Origin: Fimbriimonas ginsengisoli Gsoil 348
GTDB lineage: Bacteria; Armatimonadota; Fimbriimonadia; Fimbriimonadales; Fimbriimonadaceae
Assembly (NCBI RefSeq): GCF_000724625.1
Contig: NZ_CP007139.1
Span: 5,146,001-5,210,000, forward strand
Length of the DNA stretch: 64,000 nt
Direction: 5' to 3'
Part shown: one piece after another, positions 51,300 through 59,333 of the stretch
Numbering within the stretch: the stretch's first letter is position 1
Layout of the letters: each line of letters starts with the position of its first letter
Position numbers and translations under genes: made by a program
The notes under the pieces: generated by a model
The model's input: the letters and a program-made list of their open reading frames with translations, nothing else
The model's database searches: none
What the model was told of the DNA's origin: nothing

Positions 51300-52771
51300 A
51301 GCCGCTCCCCCAGCGCCGCTCGCGCCAGCTCCCGGTCGTCCATGTGGATCTTCTCGCGTCCGATGATCTGGTAGTTCTCGTGTCCTTTGCCGGCAATCAC
51401 CACCACATCGCCCGGATGAGCCGCCAGAACTGCGTGGGCGACCGCCTCCCCGCGATCTTGAATGGCGACATAGGACCGCCCCGGAGCAATTCCGCTGACA
51501 ACCTCCTGGAGGATGGCCGCCGGGTCCTCGGTCCGCGGATTATCGCTCGTAACCACGGTGAGGTCGCTCCGCTCGCTGGCCGCCCGCGCCATCAGCGGGC
51601 GCTTCGCCCGATCCCGATCGCCCCCACACCCAAAAACCGTGATCACCCGCCCATCGGTAAGCGGCCGCACCGCCTCGAGCAACTTTTCCACCGCGTCCGG
51701 CGTGTGGGCGTAGTCGACGAGAATGCCAATTCCCTGATCGTTGAGGACTGGCTCGAACCGGCCGGGAACGGCATGCAAACCGGACGCGGCCAGCGAGATG
51801 TACCCCAACGGAATATCGAGGCAACGCGCTCCGGCCACCGCAGACATGAGGTTATAGACGTTGTAGGAGCCTCCGAGGGACGTCACGAATTCCTTTCTCG
51901 TATCCCCTTCGCGGACGGTAAGACGAATCCGGTCGACCCCCACTTCGGCTGGCTTCCCAAGGAGAATTGCGGAGGGGTTGTCGATGCCATAACTGAGCGG
52001 ACCATCGAAGCGTTCGCTCCAGCGAAGACCGACGGCGTCGTCGATGTTGAACGCCGCGCGAAACGCCTTCGACGACTGCGCGGGAAGCTCGGTAAAGAGG
52101 CGCCACTTGGCGGCCTCGTACTCCGCCATCGTGCCGTGGTAATCGAGGTGGTCTTGGGTCAAATTCGTAAAGACGGCTGCGTCGAACTCCACGCCGTCGA
52201 CCCGCTTCTGCGCCAGCGCATGGGATGAAACCTCCATCGCCAGCGCCTCGATCCCTTTGTCTCGCGCCTCGGCCAGGAGATTGTAGAGGTCGACCGCGAA
52301 CGGGGTTGTATTCGGCAGCTCTCGGGTCTCGTCGGGAAGCTTAAACCCGAGAGTCCCCAGATATCCCGCCTTCATCCCGAGGTGAGCGAGAATGTCGCGC
52401 AGCAACCACGCCGTCGTCGTCTTCCCGTTCGTGCCGGTCACGCCCACCACCTTCATCTGGCGGGTCGGATGATCGAAGAATGCATCGCATATCCGCCACA
52501 CCGTGTCGTCGTAGTCGTCGACCTGAACCGCGGCGAGTCCAAGAGCGATTGCCGCTTCCCTTCCCGCCTCGTCATACACCATGGCCGCCGTCGCGCCGTT
52601 TTCCGCGGCGGCGGGGAGAAAGCTCTGGCTGTCCCGCGTCATGCCGGGCATACAAACGAACAGCGCGCCGGGAGTTACCCGGCGCGAGTCGATGGCGACG
52701 CCGCCTATCTCAGCGTCGCCCCACAAGCGCGCACCTACCCGCGCCTGCGAAAGCAAGTGGGAGAGCTTCAC
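51296..52771 (-). CDS. murE: MurE, UDP-MurNAc-dipeptide:meso-diaminopimelate ligase
   Basis: 491 residues. P-loop VVGVTGTNGKTTTAWLL, NLTQDHLDYHGTMAEYEAAKWRLF, VDYAHTPDAVEKLLEAV, and FGCGGDRDRAKRPLM are visible. The specificity motif is DNPR (in TSDNPRTEDP), which marks meso-DAP-adding enzymes rather than Lys-adding ones, so this organism should have a DAP-type peptidoglycan. Four-bp overlaps with ftsI and murF. Confidence 0.96.
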   Translation of the reverse strand: MKLSHLLSQARVGARLWGDAEIGGVAIDSRRVTPGALFVCMPGMTRDSQSFLPAAAENGATAAMVYDEAGREAAIALGLAAVQVDDYDDTVWRICDAFFDHPTRQMKVVGVTGTNGKTTTAWLLRDILAHLGMKAGYLGTLGFKLPDETRELPNTTPFAVDLYNLLAEARDKGIEALAMEVSSHALAQKRVDGVEFDAAVFTNLTQDHLDYHGTMAEYEAAKWRLFTELPAQSSKAFRAAFNIDDAVGLRWSERFDGPLSYGIDNPSAILLGKPAEVGVDRIRLTVREGDTRKEFVTSLGGSYNVYNLMSAVAGARCLDIPLGYISLAASGLHAVPGRFEPVLNDQGIGILVDYAHTPDAVEKLLEAVRPLTDGRVITVFGCGGDRDRAKRPLMARAASERSDLTVVTSDNPRTEDPAAILQEVVSGIAPGRSYVAIQDRGEAVAHAVLAAHPGDVVVIAGKGHENYQIIGREKIHMDDRELARAALGERL

Positions 52772-54510
52772 TCGACCGAAATGGGCTCCTTTTGATTCAA
52801 TGGCTTACTTGGCGGCAGGTGATACCGCCGGATGACCGCCTGGGCCAGCCGTTTGAACACCGGGCCGGCAACCGTGGCGCCGTAGTACTTCCCGCCCTTG
52901 GGATTATTAACCATGACAAGGATGACCGCCTTGGGATCGTCGGCGGGAACGAAGCCGACGAAGTTGGAGACGTATCCCTTGGGCCCTTTTCCAACTTTTT
53001 GGGCGGTTCCGGTTTTGCCCCCTAATCGATATCCCGGAATCCGAAGCTCCTTTCCGGTCCCTGCGTCGGTCTCGATAACCGCTTCCATACACTGCAGAAG
53101 CTCACGGGCCGTCTCCGGTTTTATCAGCCGCTTGCCCGGCTCGATCGGCATCTCGGTCGTACCGATTCTCTCGACCAGACGCGGCTCCATGCGCACGCCG
53201 CCGTTTGCAAGCATCCCGAAAGCGCCCAGCAAGGTGACCGGCGTACAGGTGATCGACTGCCCAAATCCGACCGTCGCCAACTGTAGCTGCTGGGCCGGCT
53301 CGGCGTAGTTGAAATTGCCGTGCGCCTCTCCGGGGACGCCCAGCGTGGAACGGCTGAGCAGGCCAAGGTCGCGAACGTACTGAAGGAACGGCTCCCGATG
53401 AACCTTCAACGCCCAGGTCGCGGCGGCTACGTTGCAGCTCTTGGCGATCGCCTTCACCGAATCGATCGTCCCGTGAGCCCGATTCCCGTGGTGGCTATCG
53501 CAGCGAATGCGCGTCCTTTCCGTGGGATGGAACTCGCCCGAGCAATGGATGATGCTTCCCATTTGAACCGCGCCGACGTCCAAAGCCTTGGCCAGGGTAA
53601 GGATCTTGAACGTAGAGCCCGGCTCGAGCTGCGCCATGTAGCTCGGGTTGTATCCGCTGTTATCGCGGAGGTCCCCCTCGGTGCCATCAGGCTGATAGGG
53701 CGAAAAACTTGGCCAGTTCGCCATCGCGATCAGGTTTCCGGTTTTGGGGTCCATCACCAGGGCAACCCCGTTGTCGGCCTTGTTCAGCTCGACTGCCTTT
53801 CGAACCGCGTCCGTAGCCTCTGTTTGCAAATCGCTATCGAGGGTCAGCGTAATGTTCGATCCATCCCGCCGTTCCTTGCTCGCCTGCACCAGACGCATCG
53901 GAAGGAAAGCCCCCCGCTTGTCCGTGAGGCCGACCCGCATCCCGTCTTCTCCAGTTAAGATCCTCGATTTGCTGGCCTCTAGTCCGAGAACCGGTTTCCC
54001 TTGCCGGACCACGCCGACCACACAAGCGGCGGCATCCCCCAGCGGATAGGCACGGCGGCCGGTGCGCGCCAAGGAAAGCCCGTCGGCCCGCCATTCGGCC
54101 TTCACGCGGGCGATCTCCGCCGATTGTTCGGCGCTCATCGGCTGGCGCCATGTGCGCTGCTTTTGGCCGGAGGCGGCCAGCGCCTGAAACTCCGACGCCG
54201 GAATCCCGGTGGCCGCGCCTAGCGCCAAGAAGAATGCCTCGCTCTTCGGAATCTTGGAAAACTGGATATTCAGCTCGGTCGCGTCTTCGTCTTGGGCCAA
54301 CGGCTTACCGTCCGACGCCAAAATTGCGCCCCGCCGCGCGTAATCGGTGCGGCTGAGGGTGAAGCGGCGGGTCTTCTCGGCAAGCGCGAGGGTTCCCCGC
54401 TGCTCTACCGTCTGCAGCTTGAGCTGGCTGAACGCCGCCAACACGAAGAGCGCCCCCATGCCGCGGGCTGCCCAAGTGATTCGAACCGGGGAGCTAGCGA
54501 CTTGCGACAT
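52768..54510 (-). CDS. ftsI: FtsI/PBP transpeptidase (class B penicillin-binding protein)
   Basis: 580 residues. One membrane helix near 15-30, a pedestal domain, then the transpeptidase with catalytic S299-TFK (EPGSTFKILTL), SCN at 358-360 and KTGT at 499-502. It cross-links septal peptidoglycan together with FtsW. No PASTA domains are present. Length is ordinary. Overlaps ftsL by 17 bp upstream and murE by 4 bp downstream. Confidence 0.95.
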   Translation of the reverse strand: MSQVASSPVRITWAARGMGALFVLAAFSQLKLQTVEQRGTLALAEKTRRFTLSRTDYARRGAILASDGKPLAQDEDATELNIQFSKIPKSEAFFLALGAATGIPASEFQALAASGQKQRTWRQPMSAEQSAEIARVKAEWRADGLSLARTGRRAYPLGDAAACVVGVVRQGKPVLGLEASKSRILTGEDGMRVGLTDKRGAFLPMRLVQASKERRDGSNITLTLDSDLQTEATDAVRKAVELNKADNGVALVMDPKTGNLIAMANWPSFSPYQPDGTEGDLRDNSGYNPSYMAQLEPGSTFKILTLAKALDVGAVQMGSIIHCSGEFHPTERTRIRCDSHHGNRAHGTIDSVKAIAKSCNVAAATWALKVHREPFLQYVRDLGLLSRSTLGVPGEAHGNFNYAEPAQQLQLATVGFGQSITCTPVTLLGAFGMLANGGVRMEPRLVERIGTTEMPIEPGKRLIKPETARELLQCMEAVIETDAGTGKELRIPGYRLGGKTGTAQKVGKGPKGYVSNFVGFVPADDPKAVILVMVNNPKGGKYYGATVAGPVFKRLAQAVIRRYHLPPSKPLNQKEPISVE

Positions 54511-54979
54511 ACCGGCTCTTCTCGACCTCGGTGGGCGCTTCGGCTTTCTTTTGAATCGCCGCGTCGGGCGGCACGAACTGGTGGGCGACCGCCCACCCCT
54601 CGATGAATGTCGCGCTCTTGAGGGCGAATACTTTATCGCTCAGGGCGGCCTCGACGCGGGCGGCGTCTGAGGCGCGCTCCCTGGCTGCGATCTCTTGACG
54701 GCGGGCGCCCTCCACCATGACCTGACCCAAGAGAGCGCTGGCGACATACGTGCCGGTGAAGATACCGAGGAACGCGACCGCGCGCAAACCCCAGGCTTGC
54801 GCGGCGGCGTTCGATTTTTGTCGCGAGACGACGCGAGCCCGGACCCTAATCTCCGGGGCTACCGTCGGCCGGCGCGAAGGCTTCGTTCTAGGCAGCGGCG
54901 AACGCCGCGGCTGAACTAGTGGACGATCGATGACGGTCGTGTTGGTGGTGGCGGTTCGGTCGAGAGGGGCAACGCTCAT
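54494..54979 (-). CDS. ftsL: FtsL-like division protein
   Basis: 161 residues. A long Pro/Arg/Thr-rich cytosolic N-terminus (~1-60), one membrane helix (LRAVAFLGIFTGTYVASALLGQ, about 65-86) and an extracytoplasmic coiled coil (RRQEIAARERASDAARVEAALSDKVFALKS). The sequence itself is not conserved; the call rests on topology and on position between rsmH and ftsI, where ftsL normally lies. FtsL, FtsB and FtsQ form the divisome activator complex. Confidence 0.75.
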   Translation of the reverse strand: MSVAPLDRTATTNTTVIDRPLVQPRRSPLPRTKPSRRPTVAPEIRVRARVVSRQKSNAAAQAWGLRAVAFLGIFTGTYVASALLGQVMVEGARRQEIAARERASDAARVEAALSDKVFALKSATFIEGWAVAHQFVPPDAAIQKKAEAPTEVEKSRYVASR

Positions 54980-55039
54980 CCTAAATATCCTCGCGCCAGT
55001 GGGTCATCCGTGACCCATGGCTGCTTCCATGCAAGGCAA

Positions 55040-55954
55040 TTAATCTCTTGGCCTCCTGATCGCGCGGAGCTTGGCACTCCGGCTTCGGGGGTTGCGGGAA
55101 ATCTCCTCGGCAGCCGGCTGCCGAGGCTTTCGATATACGTCTTCGAAATCTTCTTCCGCGAGCTGCCGGAAGGCGGTCTTCACGATCCGGTCTTCGCCCG
55201 AGTGGTAGCTCAGAACCGCGAGCGTGCCGCCGGGGGCCAGCCGCTCCGCCGCGTCTCGCAGCGCTTCGTCCAGCCCGTCGAGCTCTCGGTTCACCGCGAT
55301 CCGGACGGCTTGGAAGGTGCGGGTCGCCGGGTGAATCCGTTTGTCGCGCGCGCCGGGAGGCACGGCGGCGAGCACCGCTTCCACCAGGTCGGTCGTGGTC
55401 CGCAGCGGAGACTCTCGACGGCGCTCCACAATCTTCTTGGCGATCGCCTTGGCCCAGCGCTCGTCGCCGAGCTCGAACAGAATCCGCTCGATCTCGACCG
55501 GACTTAGCCGGTTGAGCAGGGCCGAAGCCGGCTCGCCAGCGCTCCGATCCATCCTCATGTCCAACGGACCTTCCGTCTTAAAAGCGATTCCCCGCTCGGG
55601 ATCTTCGATTTGAGCCGAGTTGAGGCCGAGGTCCAGAAGGATGCCGTTAGGCCTCAGGCCCAATTTGTCCAGGACCGGACCGATCTCGCGGAAATCGGAG
55701 TGGATCAGTTCGATTCTTGTCCCAGGATTTTCCCTGTCTGCTTTCCCAGCCTTTTCCCTAAGCCTCGTATCGGCCTCGGAAAGCATGGATTGATCCCAAT
55801 CGAAGCCGACCAGCGTGCCCCCCGGAGCGATGAAATCCAGAAACCGAAGGGAATGGCCGGCGAGGCCGAGGGTGCCGTCGACCACGACCTGGCCCGGCTC
55901 TAGCGAGAGAACCTCCAGGATTTCCGATAGCATTACCGGGTCGTGAGTCAACAT
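55040..55954 (-). CDS. rsmH: RsmH (MraW), 16S rRNA C1402 N4-methyltransferase
   Basis: About 304 residues from ATG 55954 (MLTHDPVMLSEILEVL, the normal family start); the frame remains open upstream to 56014 but that part is not conserved. SAM-binding motif VVDGTLGLAGHSLRFLDF (family normally DGTLGGGGHS, so the glycine loop is altered), LGLNSAQIEDPERGIAFKTEGPLDMRMD and the C-terminal LAVLSYHSGEDRIVKTAFRQLA, then KPRQPAAEEISRNPRSRSAKLRAIRR. Sixty bp before ftsL and 56 bp after mraZ. Confidence 0.95.
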   Translation of the reverse strand: MLTHDPVMLSEILEVLSLEPGQVVVDGTLGLAGHSLRFLDFIAPGGTLVGFDWDQSMLSEADTRLREKAGKADRENPGTRIELIHSDFREIGPVLDKLGLRPNGILLDLGLNSAQIEDPERGIAFKTEGPLDMRMDRSAGEPASALLNRLSPVEIERILFELGDERWAKAIAKKIVERRRESPLRTTTDLVEAVLAAVPPGARDKRIHPATRTFQAVRIAVNRELDGLDEALRDAAERLAPGGTLAVLSYHSGEDRIVKTAFRQLAEEDFEDVYRKPRQPAAEEISRNPRSRSAKLRAIRRPRD

Positions 55955-56010
55955 GATTCTTTCTAGCGGAAAGCAGCTTTGGGAGCCGTATTTGAGTCTG
56001 CGAAGACCAA

Positions 56011-56496
56011 TCACGCCCCCTTCATCTCCTGATAGGCTTTCTGGATACTCTCCTGCCTTCCCGGACCAAGAGTATCGTTCTTCTTCTCAAACTCTTCGTG
56101 TTGAGCCTTATCCCAGATTTCAAGGTGGTCGCCGCAACCGACGATCACGACTTCCTTCGTGAGGCTGGCGAGAGTTCGAAACTTCTGGGGGACGACGACG
56201 CGACCCTGATCGTCGAAACTTAGGTCGTCATCCGAGTTCCCTAGCATCAAACGCGTATACTGGCGTCTACCAGGATTAATCGGATCGTGCTGATCGATTT
56301 CGTCGAGAATCTGTTGCCACTTCTCGGCCGGATAAGCATCGAGGCACCCGTGCTCTCCCAGGCAGATAGCGAAGCCGTCGCCGAGGCGATCACGCTTCTT
56401 TTTACTGATCAGGATCCGCCCCTTACCGTCGATCGTGGCCTCGTCGGTACCCAGCAGCGGCTTGGGTTTTGAACCTAAAACCTCGCTTTCTGACAC
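56011..56496 (-). CDS. mraZ: Transcriptional regulator MraZ
   Basis: 161 residues from GTG 56496 (VSESEVLGSKPKPLL, with GGGGGAG upstream); the frame is open to 56613 but that part is not protein-like. Two SpoVT-AbrB-type DNA-binding repeats: TDEATIDGKGRILISKKKRDRLGDGFAIC and LSFDDQGRVVVPQKFRTLASLTKEVVIVG. MraZ represses or tunes the dcw operon through TGGG boxes; a candidate array of these lies about 140 bp upstream. Confidence 0.93.
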   Translation of the reverse strand: MSESEVLGSKPKPLLGTDEATIDGKGRILISKKKRDRLGDGFAICLGEHGCLDAYPAEKWQQILDEIDQHDPINPGRRQYTRLMLGNSDDDLSFDDQGRVVVPQKFRTLASLTKEVVIVGCGDHLEIWDKAQHEEFEKKNDTLGPGRQESIQKAYQEMKGA

Positions 56497-56636
56497 CGCC
56501 AACGCTCCCCCGAACCCGACTAAAGGAAACTTAAGTGGACGGCTTCCGCATCCTGCTCGCCGTCCACAGAACAAGGGTTGAGCACCCCGCCCTTCCCCGC
56601 TTGGCCTCGTCATTCCTTGACTAGGCTTTGCTGATA

Positions 56637-56662
56637 GGGAGAATACTGGGAGAATCCTGGGA
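56637..56662. promoter_or_regulatory. Candidate MraZ operator (three 11-bp direct repeats)
   Basis: GGGAGAATACT, GGGAGAATCCT and GGGAATGG have their GGG at 56637, 56648 and 56659, an exact 11-bp period, with TGGGA at the last two. MraZ is known to bind short TGGG-type direct repeats upstream of itself. The repeats read on the plus strand, opposite to mraZ transcription. Confidence 0.55.
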
Positions 56663-56758
56663 ATGGAAGGGGCGAAGAGTCTTTTGTCGCGGTTTTGCGC
56701 AATTTATGCGGAGGTTTCTAGGTTGACGTGTACGCCTGCCTACATGTTTTGCCCTAAG

Positions 56759-56808
56759 TTATTCACATTTTGATGCCTCATGGCGTTTCGTGAAAAACCT
56801 GTGGATAA
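56759..56808. promoter_or_regulatory. Two DnaA boxes in an AT-rich stretch upstream of mraZ
   Basis: TTATTCACA (56759-56767, plus) and TTATCCACA (56800-56808, minus) match the DnaA consensus TTATNCACA in opposite orientation, 32 bp apart. The 56614-56953 gap holds no ORF and is much more AT-rich than its surroundings. A further imperfect inverted repeat lies at about 56893-56922 (CTTACGACAC...GTGTGTGTAAG). Confidence 0.55.
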
Positions 56809-56953
56809 CTAGCCGACTATTCCTATAGGCTTGGACGCTACCTGGCATTTATATCAGGTCTCCGTTTTGAAAGGGCGCGAAAACTTATACGTATCTTACG
56901 ACACGCAAATCGGTGTGTGTAAGTTACACGATAAATCTTGACCTTTGCCCGAT

Positions 56954-58771
56954 TCAAGCCTGAAGAGCGCTTCGGAACTGTTCTTGGTACAGGTCGCGGT
57001 AGATCCCTGGCCGCTCCGTTAACTCGTCGTGGGTGCCTTGATCCACGATCCGGCCTTCCTCCATGACGAGGATTCGGTCGGCGTCCACCACGGAGGAGAG
57101 CCGGTGAGCGATGATAAACGTCGTCCGCCCCTTCATCACCACCCGAAGGGCGTCCTGGACCCGCGCCTCCGTCTCTCCATCCAGGGCGCTGGTTACATCG
57201 TCGAGGATCAGAATCCTTGGATCGGTCACCAAAGCCCGCGCAAGGGCCAAGCGTTGCTTCTGCCCTCCACTGAGCTTAATGCCGTTCTCCCCGATCATCG
57301 TTTCGTACCCGTCGGGGAGAGACTCTACAAAGTCGTGGAGGTCGGCCGCCTTGGAGGCGCGAATCGCTTCCTCGTCGGATGCGTCACGGTTTCCGTACTT
57401 GATGTTCTCCATAAGCGTGACGCTGAACAGCACGTTTTCCTGAGCGACCATGCTGATCTGCCGCCGTAGCGATTCGAGCCGGACGTCGCAAAGGTTGTAG
57501 CCGTCGACCCGCACATGCCCCTGCGTCGGGTCGTAGAACCGCATCAGAAGGTTCATCAAGGTGGTTTTCCCCGCACCGCTATGGCCGACGATGGCGATCA
57601 CCTGCCCCGCGTCCACGTGGAGATCCACGCCGCGGATGACCTCCTGATCCTCCATATATCCGAAGTGAACGTCTTGGAAGTCGACCTGGCCACGCAAGGA
57701 AGGGAGTGGCAACGCGTCGGGCTTGTCCTCGACCTCGGGCCGGGTATCGAGGGTCTGAAACACTCGGTCCATCGCCGACACCGCCCATTGGAGCGAGTTG
57801 TTGAAGTCGATCACGCGCACGGCGGGGTTGAAAATGAAGCCGATGTAAAACGTGAGCGCCACCAGCTTTCCGGTGGTCATCTCGCCGTGCTGCACCATCC
57901 AGCCGCCGTACGAGTAGACGACGCCGGTCCCAAGCGAGCTGATGATGGCGGAAACCAGTCCGAGGCGACGGTTCAGGTGGACCTGGCGCATATCTACCTT
58001 GAACTTCGCTCGGACCGTCTTCATGAAATCTTGCCGTTCCCAGTCCTCGCGAACGAACGCCTTGACCACGGCGATTCCGGAGATCTTTTCGGAGAGCTTT
58101 CCGATCATCTCGTCGTACAGCCGCCGCTGGTCGTTGCTCACCTCGCGGATGTTCTTGAGGAACGTGAGATAGCTGACGACATAGAACGGAACGAGCAGAA
58201 CGATGATGCCGGCAAGGCGCCACTCGAGAAAGAAAAGCATCGCCAGCACCGCCACGAGAGTGACGAGGTCGCTGATGAAGGTGACGAGCTGGCCCTGGAT
58301 GAGCTGTTGGATCAGCTCGATATCGGCCGTCGCCCGGGCCATGATCTTGCCGGTTTGGGTTTGGTTGTGGAAAGTCAGCGACAAGCGCTGAAGGTGTCTC
58401 CAAAGGGCAAATCGAAGGTCGAAAACGAACCGGTTGCCGATCCAACTGACCGTATAGCTGTTGAGATAACTGCAGACGTTCCGAACGACGATGACCGCGA
58501 TCAGGATGACCGCCAGCCATGTAATCGTGGAAGGAGCCCGATCGACCTGACGCCGCAAAGCCGTCTCCCGAGCGGGTGGACGAGCCGGCGTCGGCTTAGA
58601 AAGTTCGCCTCGCGCGGCGAGGGCCGGGCGGATCGCGTCGTCGATCGCGACCTGATAAATACGCGGGGGCACGATCTGCAGGAGCGTCACGAGAAGCGTC
58701 ATCGTGACCGCCAACAGAACGCGCCCGCGGTAAGGGCGAAGTATCGCGAGAGTGCGTCGGAACGACCTCAC
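56954..58771 (-). CDS. ABC exporter, fused membrane and ATPase domains (probable degenerate half)
   Basis: 605 residues starting at GTG 58771. Six membrane helices over ~15-330 with type I exporter topology, then the ATPase domain: Walker A IVGHSGAGKTTLMNLL, Q-loop ISMVAQENVLFSVTLMENIKYG, signature KLSGGQKQRLALARALV, Walker B ILILDDVTSALDGETE and the H-loop IIAHRLSSV. The catalytic Glu after Walker B is Asp (LDDVTS), as in the degenerate half of heterodimeric exporters such as TM287/288 or BmrCD, so a partner subunit may exist elsewhere. Substrate (lipid, drug or peptide) cannot be assigned. The small membrane ORF at 58775 lies 3 bp upstream. Confidence 0.9.
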   Translation of the reverse strand: MRSFRRTLAILRPYRGRVLLAVTMTLLVTLLQIVPPRIYQVAIDDAIRPALAARGELSKPTPARPPARETALRRQVDRAPSTITWLAVILIAVIVVRNVCSYLNSYTVSWIGNRFVFDLRFALWRHLQRLSLTFHNQTQTGKIMARATADIELIQQLIQGQLVTFISDLVTLVAVLAMLFFLEWRLAGIIVLLVPFYVVSYLTFLKNIREVSNDQRRLYDEMIGKLSEKISGIAVVKAFVREDWERQDFMKTVRAKFKVDMRQVHLNRRLGLVSAIISSLGTGVVYSYGGWMVQHGEMTTGKLVALTFYIGFIFNPAVRVIDFNNSLQWAVSAMDRVFQTLDTRPEVEDKPDALPLPSLRGQVDFQDVHFGYMEDQEVIRGVDLHVDAGQVIAIVGHSGAGKTTLMNLLMRFYDPTQGHVRVDGYNLCDVRLESLRRQISMVAQENVLFSVTLMENIKYGNRDASDEEAIRASKAADLHDFVESLPDGYETMIGENGIKLSGGQKQRLALARALVTDPRILILDDVTSALDGETEARVQDALRVVMKGRTTFIIAHRLSSVVDADRILVMEEGRIVDQGTHDELTERPGIYRDLYQEQFRSALQA

Positions 58772-58774
58772 TCC

Positions 58775-58924
58775 CTACTTTGACCTTTCGGGACCTCCCT
58801 GAGCAACGTCAAGCGGCTCAAAAAGCGCTAACTCTCGCTCCTGATTTCGAATGCTCTTTATAACCGTAGCGATTGCACCCGTTGCCGCAACGGCTATGAC
58901 CCCCGTAATCCACAATAATTCCAT
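58775..58924 (-). CDS. Small single-pass membrane protein (49 aa)
   Basis: A short ORF from ATG 58924 to TAG 58775, reading MELLWITGVIAVAATGAIAT, then VIKSIRNQERELALFEPLD and VAQGGPERSK. One membrane helix (about 4-22), then a charged tail. GGAGA lies 6-7 nt before the ATG, and the stop is 3 bp before the ABC exporter's GTG, so the two are very likely cotranscribed and perhaps coupled. No family recognised; a small regulator or subunit of the exporter is a reasonable inference. Confidence 0.6.
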   Translation of the reverse strand: MELLWITGVIAVAATGAIATVIKSIRNQERELALFEPLDVAQGGPERSK

Positions 58925-58957
58925 CGGCTTCTCCCGGGCGCGATTACCCAAGGATTG

Positions 58958-59040
58958 TTATCGGCTCGGCCTCCAAGTTCAGAAGGGCTAGTTCTGAAAA
59001 TGATCTAGTTAGCGTTGCCGATAACGAACCGTTTATCGGC
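58958..59040. promoter_or_regulatory. Three TTATCGGC half-sites between the exporter and metH
   Basis: TTATCGGC occurs at 58958-58965 (plus) and 59033-59040 (plus), and its complement GCCGATAA at 59017-59024. The last two form a perfect inverted repeat with an 8-nt gap. The region is upstream of the small ORF/exporter transcript and could be an operator. Confidence 0.4.
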
Positions 59041-59080
59041 CCGCGTCACTCTCCTCTCCGTCAGAACGCGCGTGCCTTTA

Positions 59081-59125
59081 GCCGCGGTTCAAGGTTCTAC
59101 CGGGAATAAATCCCCGGGCTACGGG
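59081..59125 (+). repeat. Dispersed repeat, family D, copy 2
   Basis: GCCGCGGTTCAAGGTTCTAC followed by CGGGAATAAATCCCCGGG and CTACGGG. Matches the reverse complement of 12583-12626 with few differences. The remaining gap to metH (59126-59321) shows no ORF, no cobalamin- or SAM-riboswitch core, and nothing else that I recognise. Confidence 0.72.
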
Positions 59126-59321
59126 TGAATCTGTTTTGTCAACGTGCTTTTGGACCACGGCCGCGATTGGGAACTTCAGCAGCCCTACCTGGTGGGCGGC
59201 AGGAGGAGAATCTGAAGGACTCAGGCCGCTTTGCCAGAACGAGAGAGGGGTCGACCGAGTCGATTGCCTTCTACCGTGTGGATCGGCGGTCTCCATCGCT
59301 GTAGCAACGAAGGGAGACAAG

Positions 59322-59327
59322 TACAAT
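59322..59327 (+). promoter_or_regulatory. -10-like box of a predicted leaderless promoter (metH)
   Basis: TACAAT ends 6 nt before ATG 59334. If transcription starts at the ATG, no 5' riboswitch can be part of this mRNA. Confidence 0.55.
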
Positions 59328-59333
59328 TTCAAT

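Noticed and set aside
56614-56953. Chromosomal replication origin
   Set aside because: Only two DnaA boxes and no dnaA, dnaN, gyrB or rpmH nearby; kept only as a regulatory candidate.
57515-58783. 422-codon plus-strand ORF opposite the ABC exporter
   Set aside because: Shadow ORF, no domain, opposite a clear gene.
58925-59333. Possible cobalamin or SAM riboswitch before metH
   Set aside because: I looked for conserved core boxes and found none, and the -10 box ending 6 nt before the ATG leaves no room for a leader.
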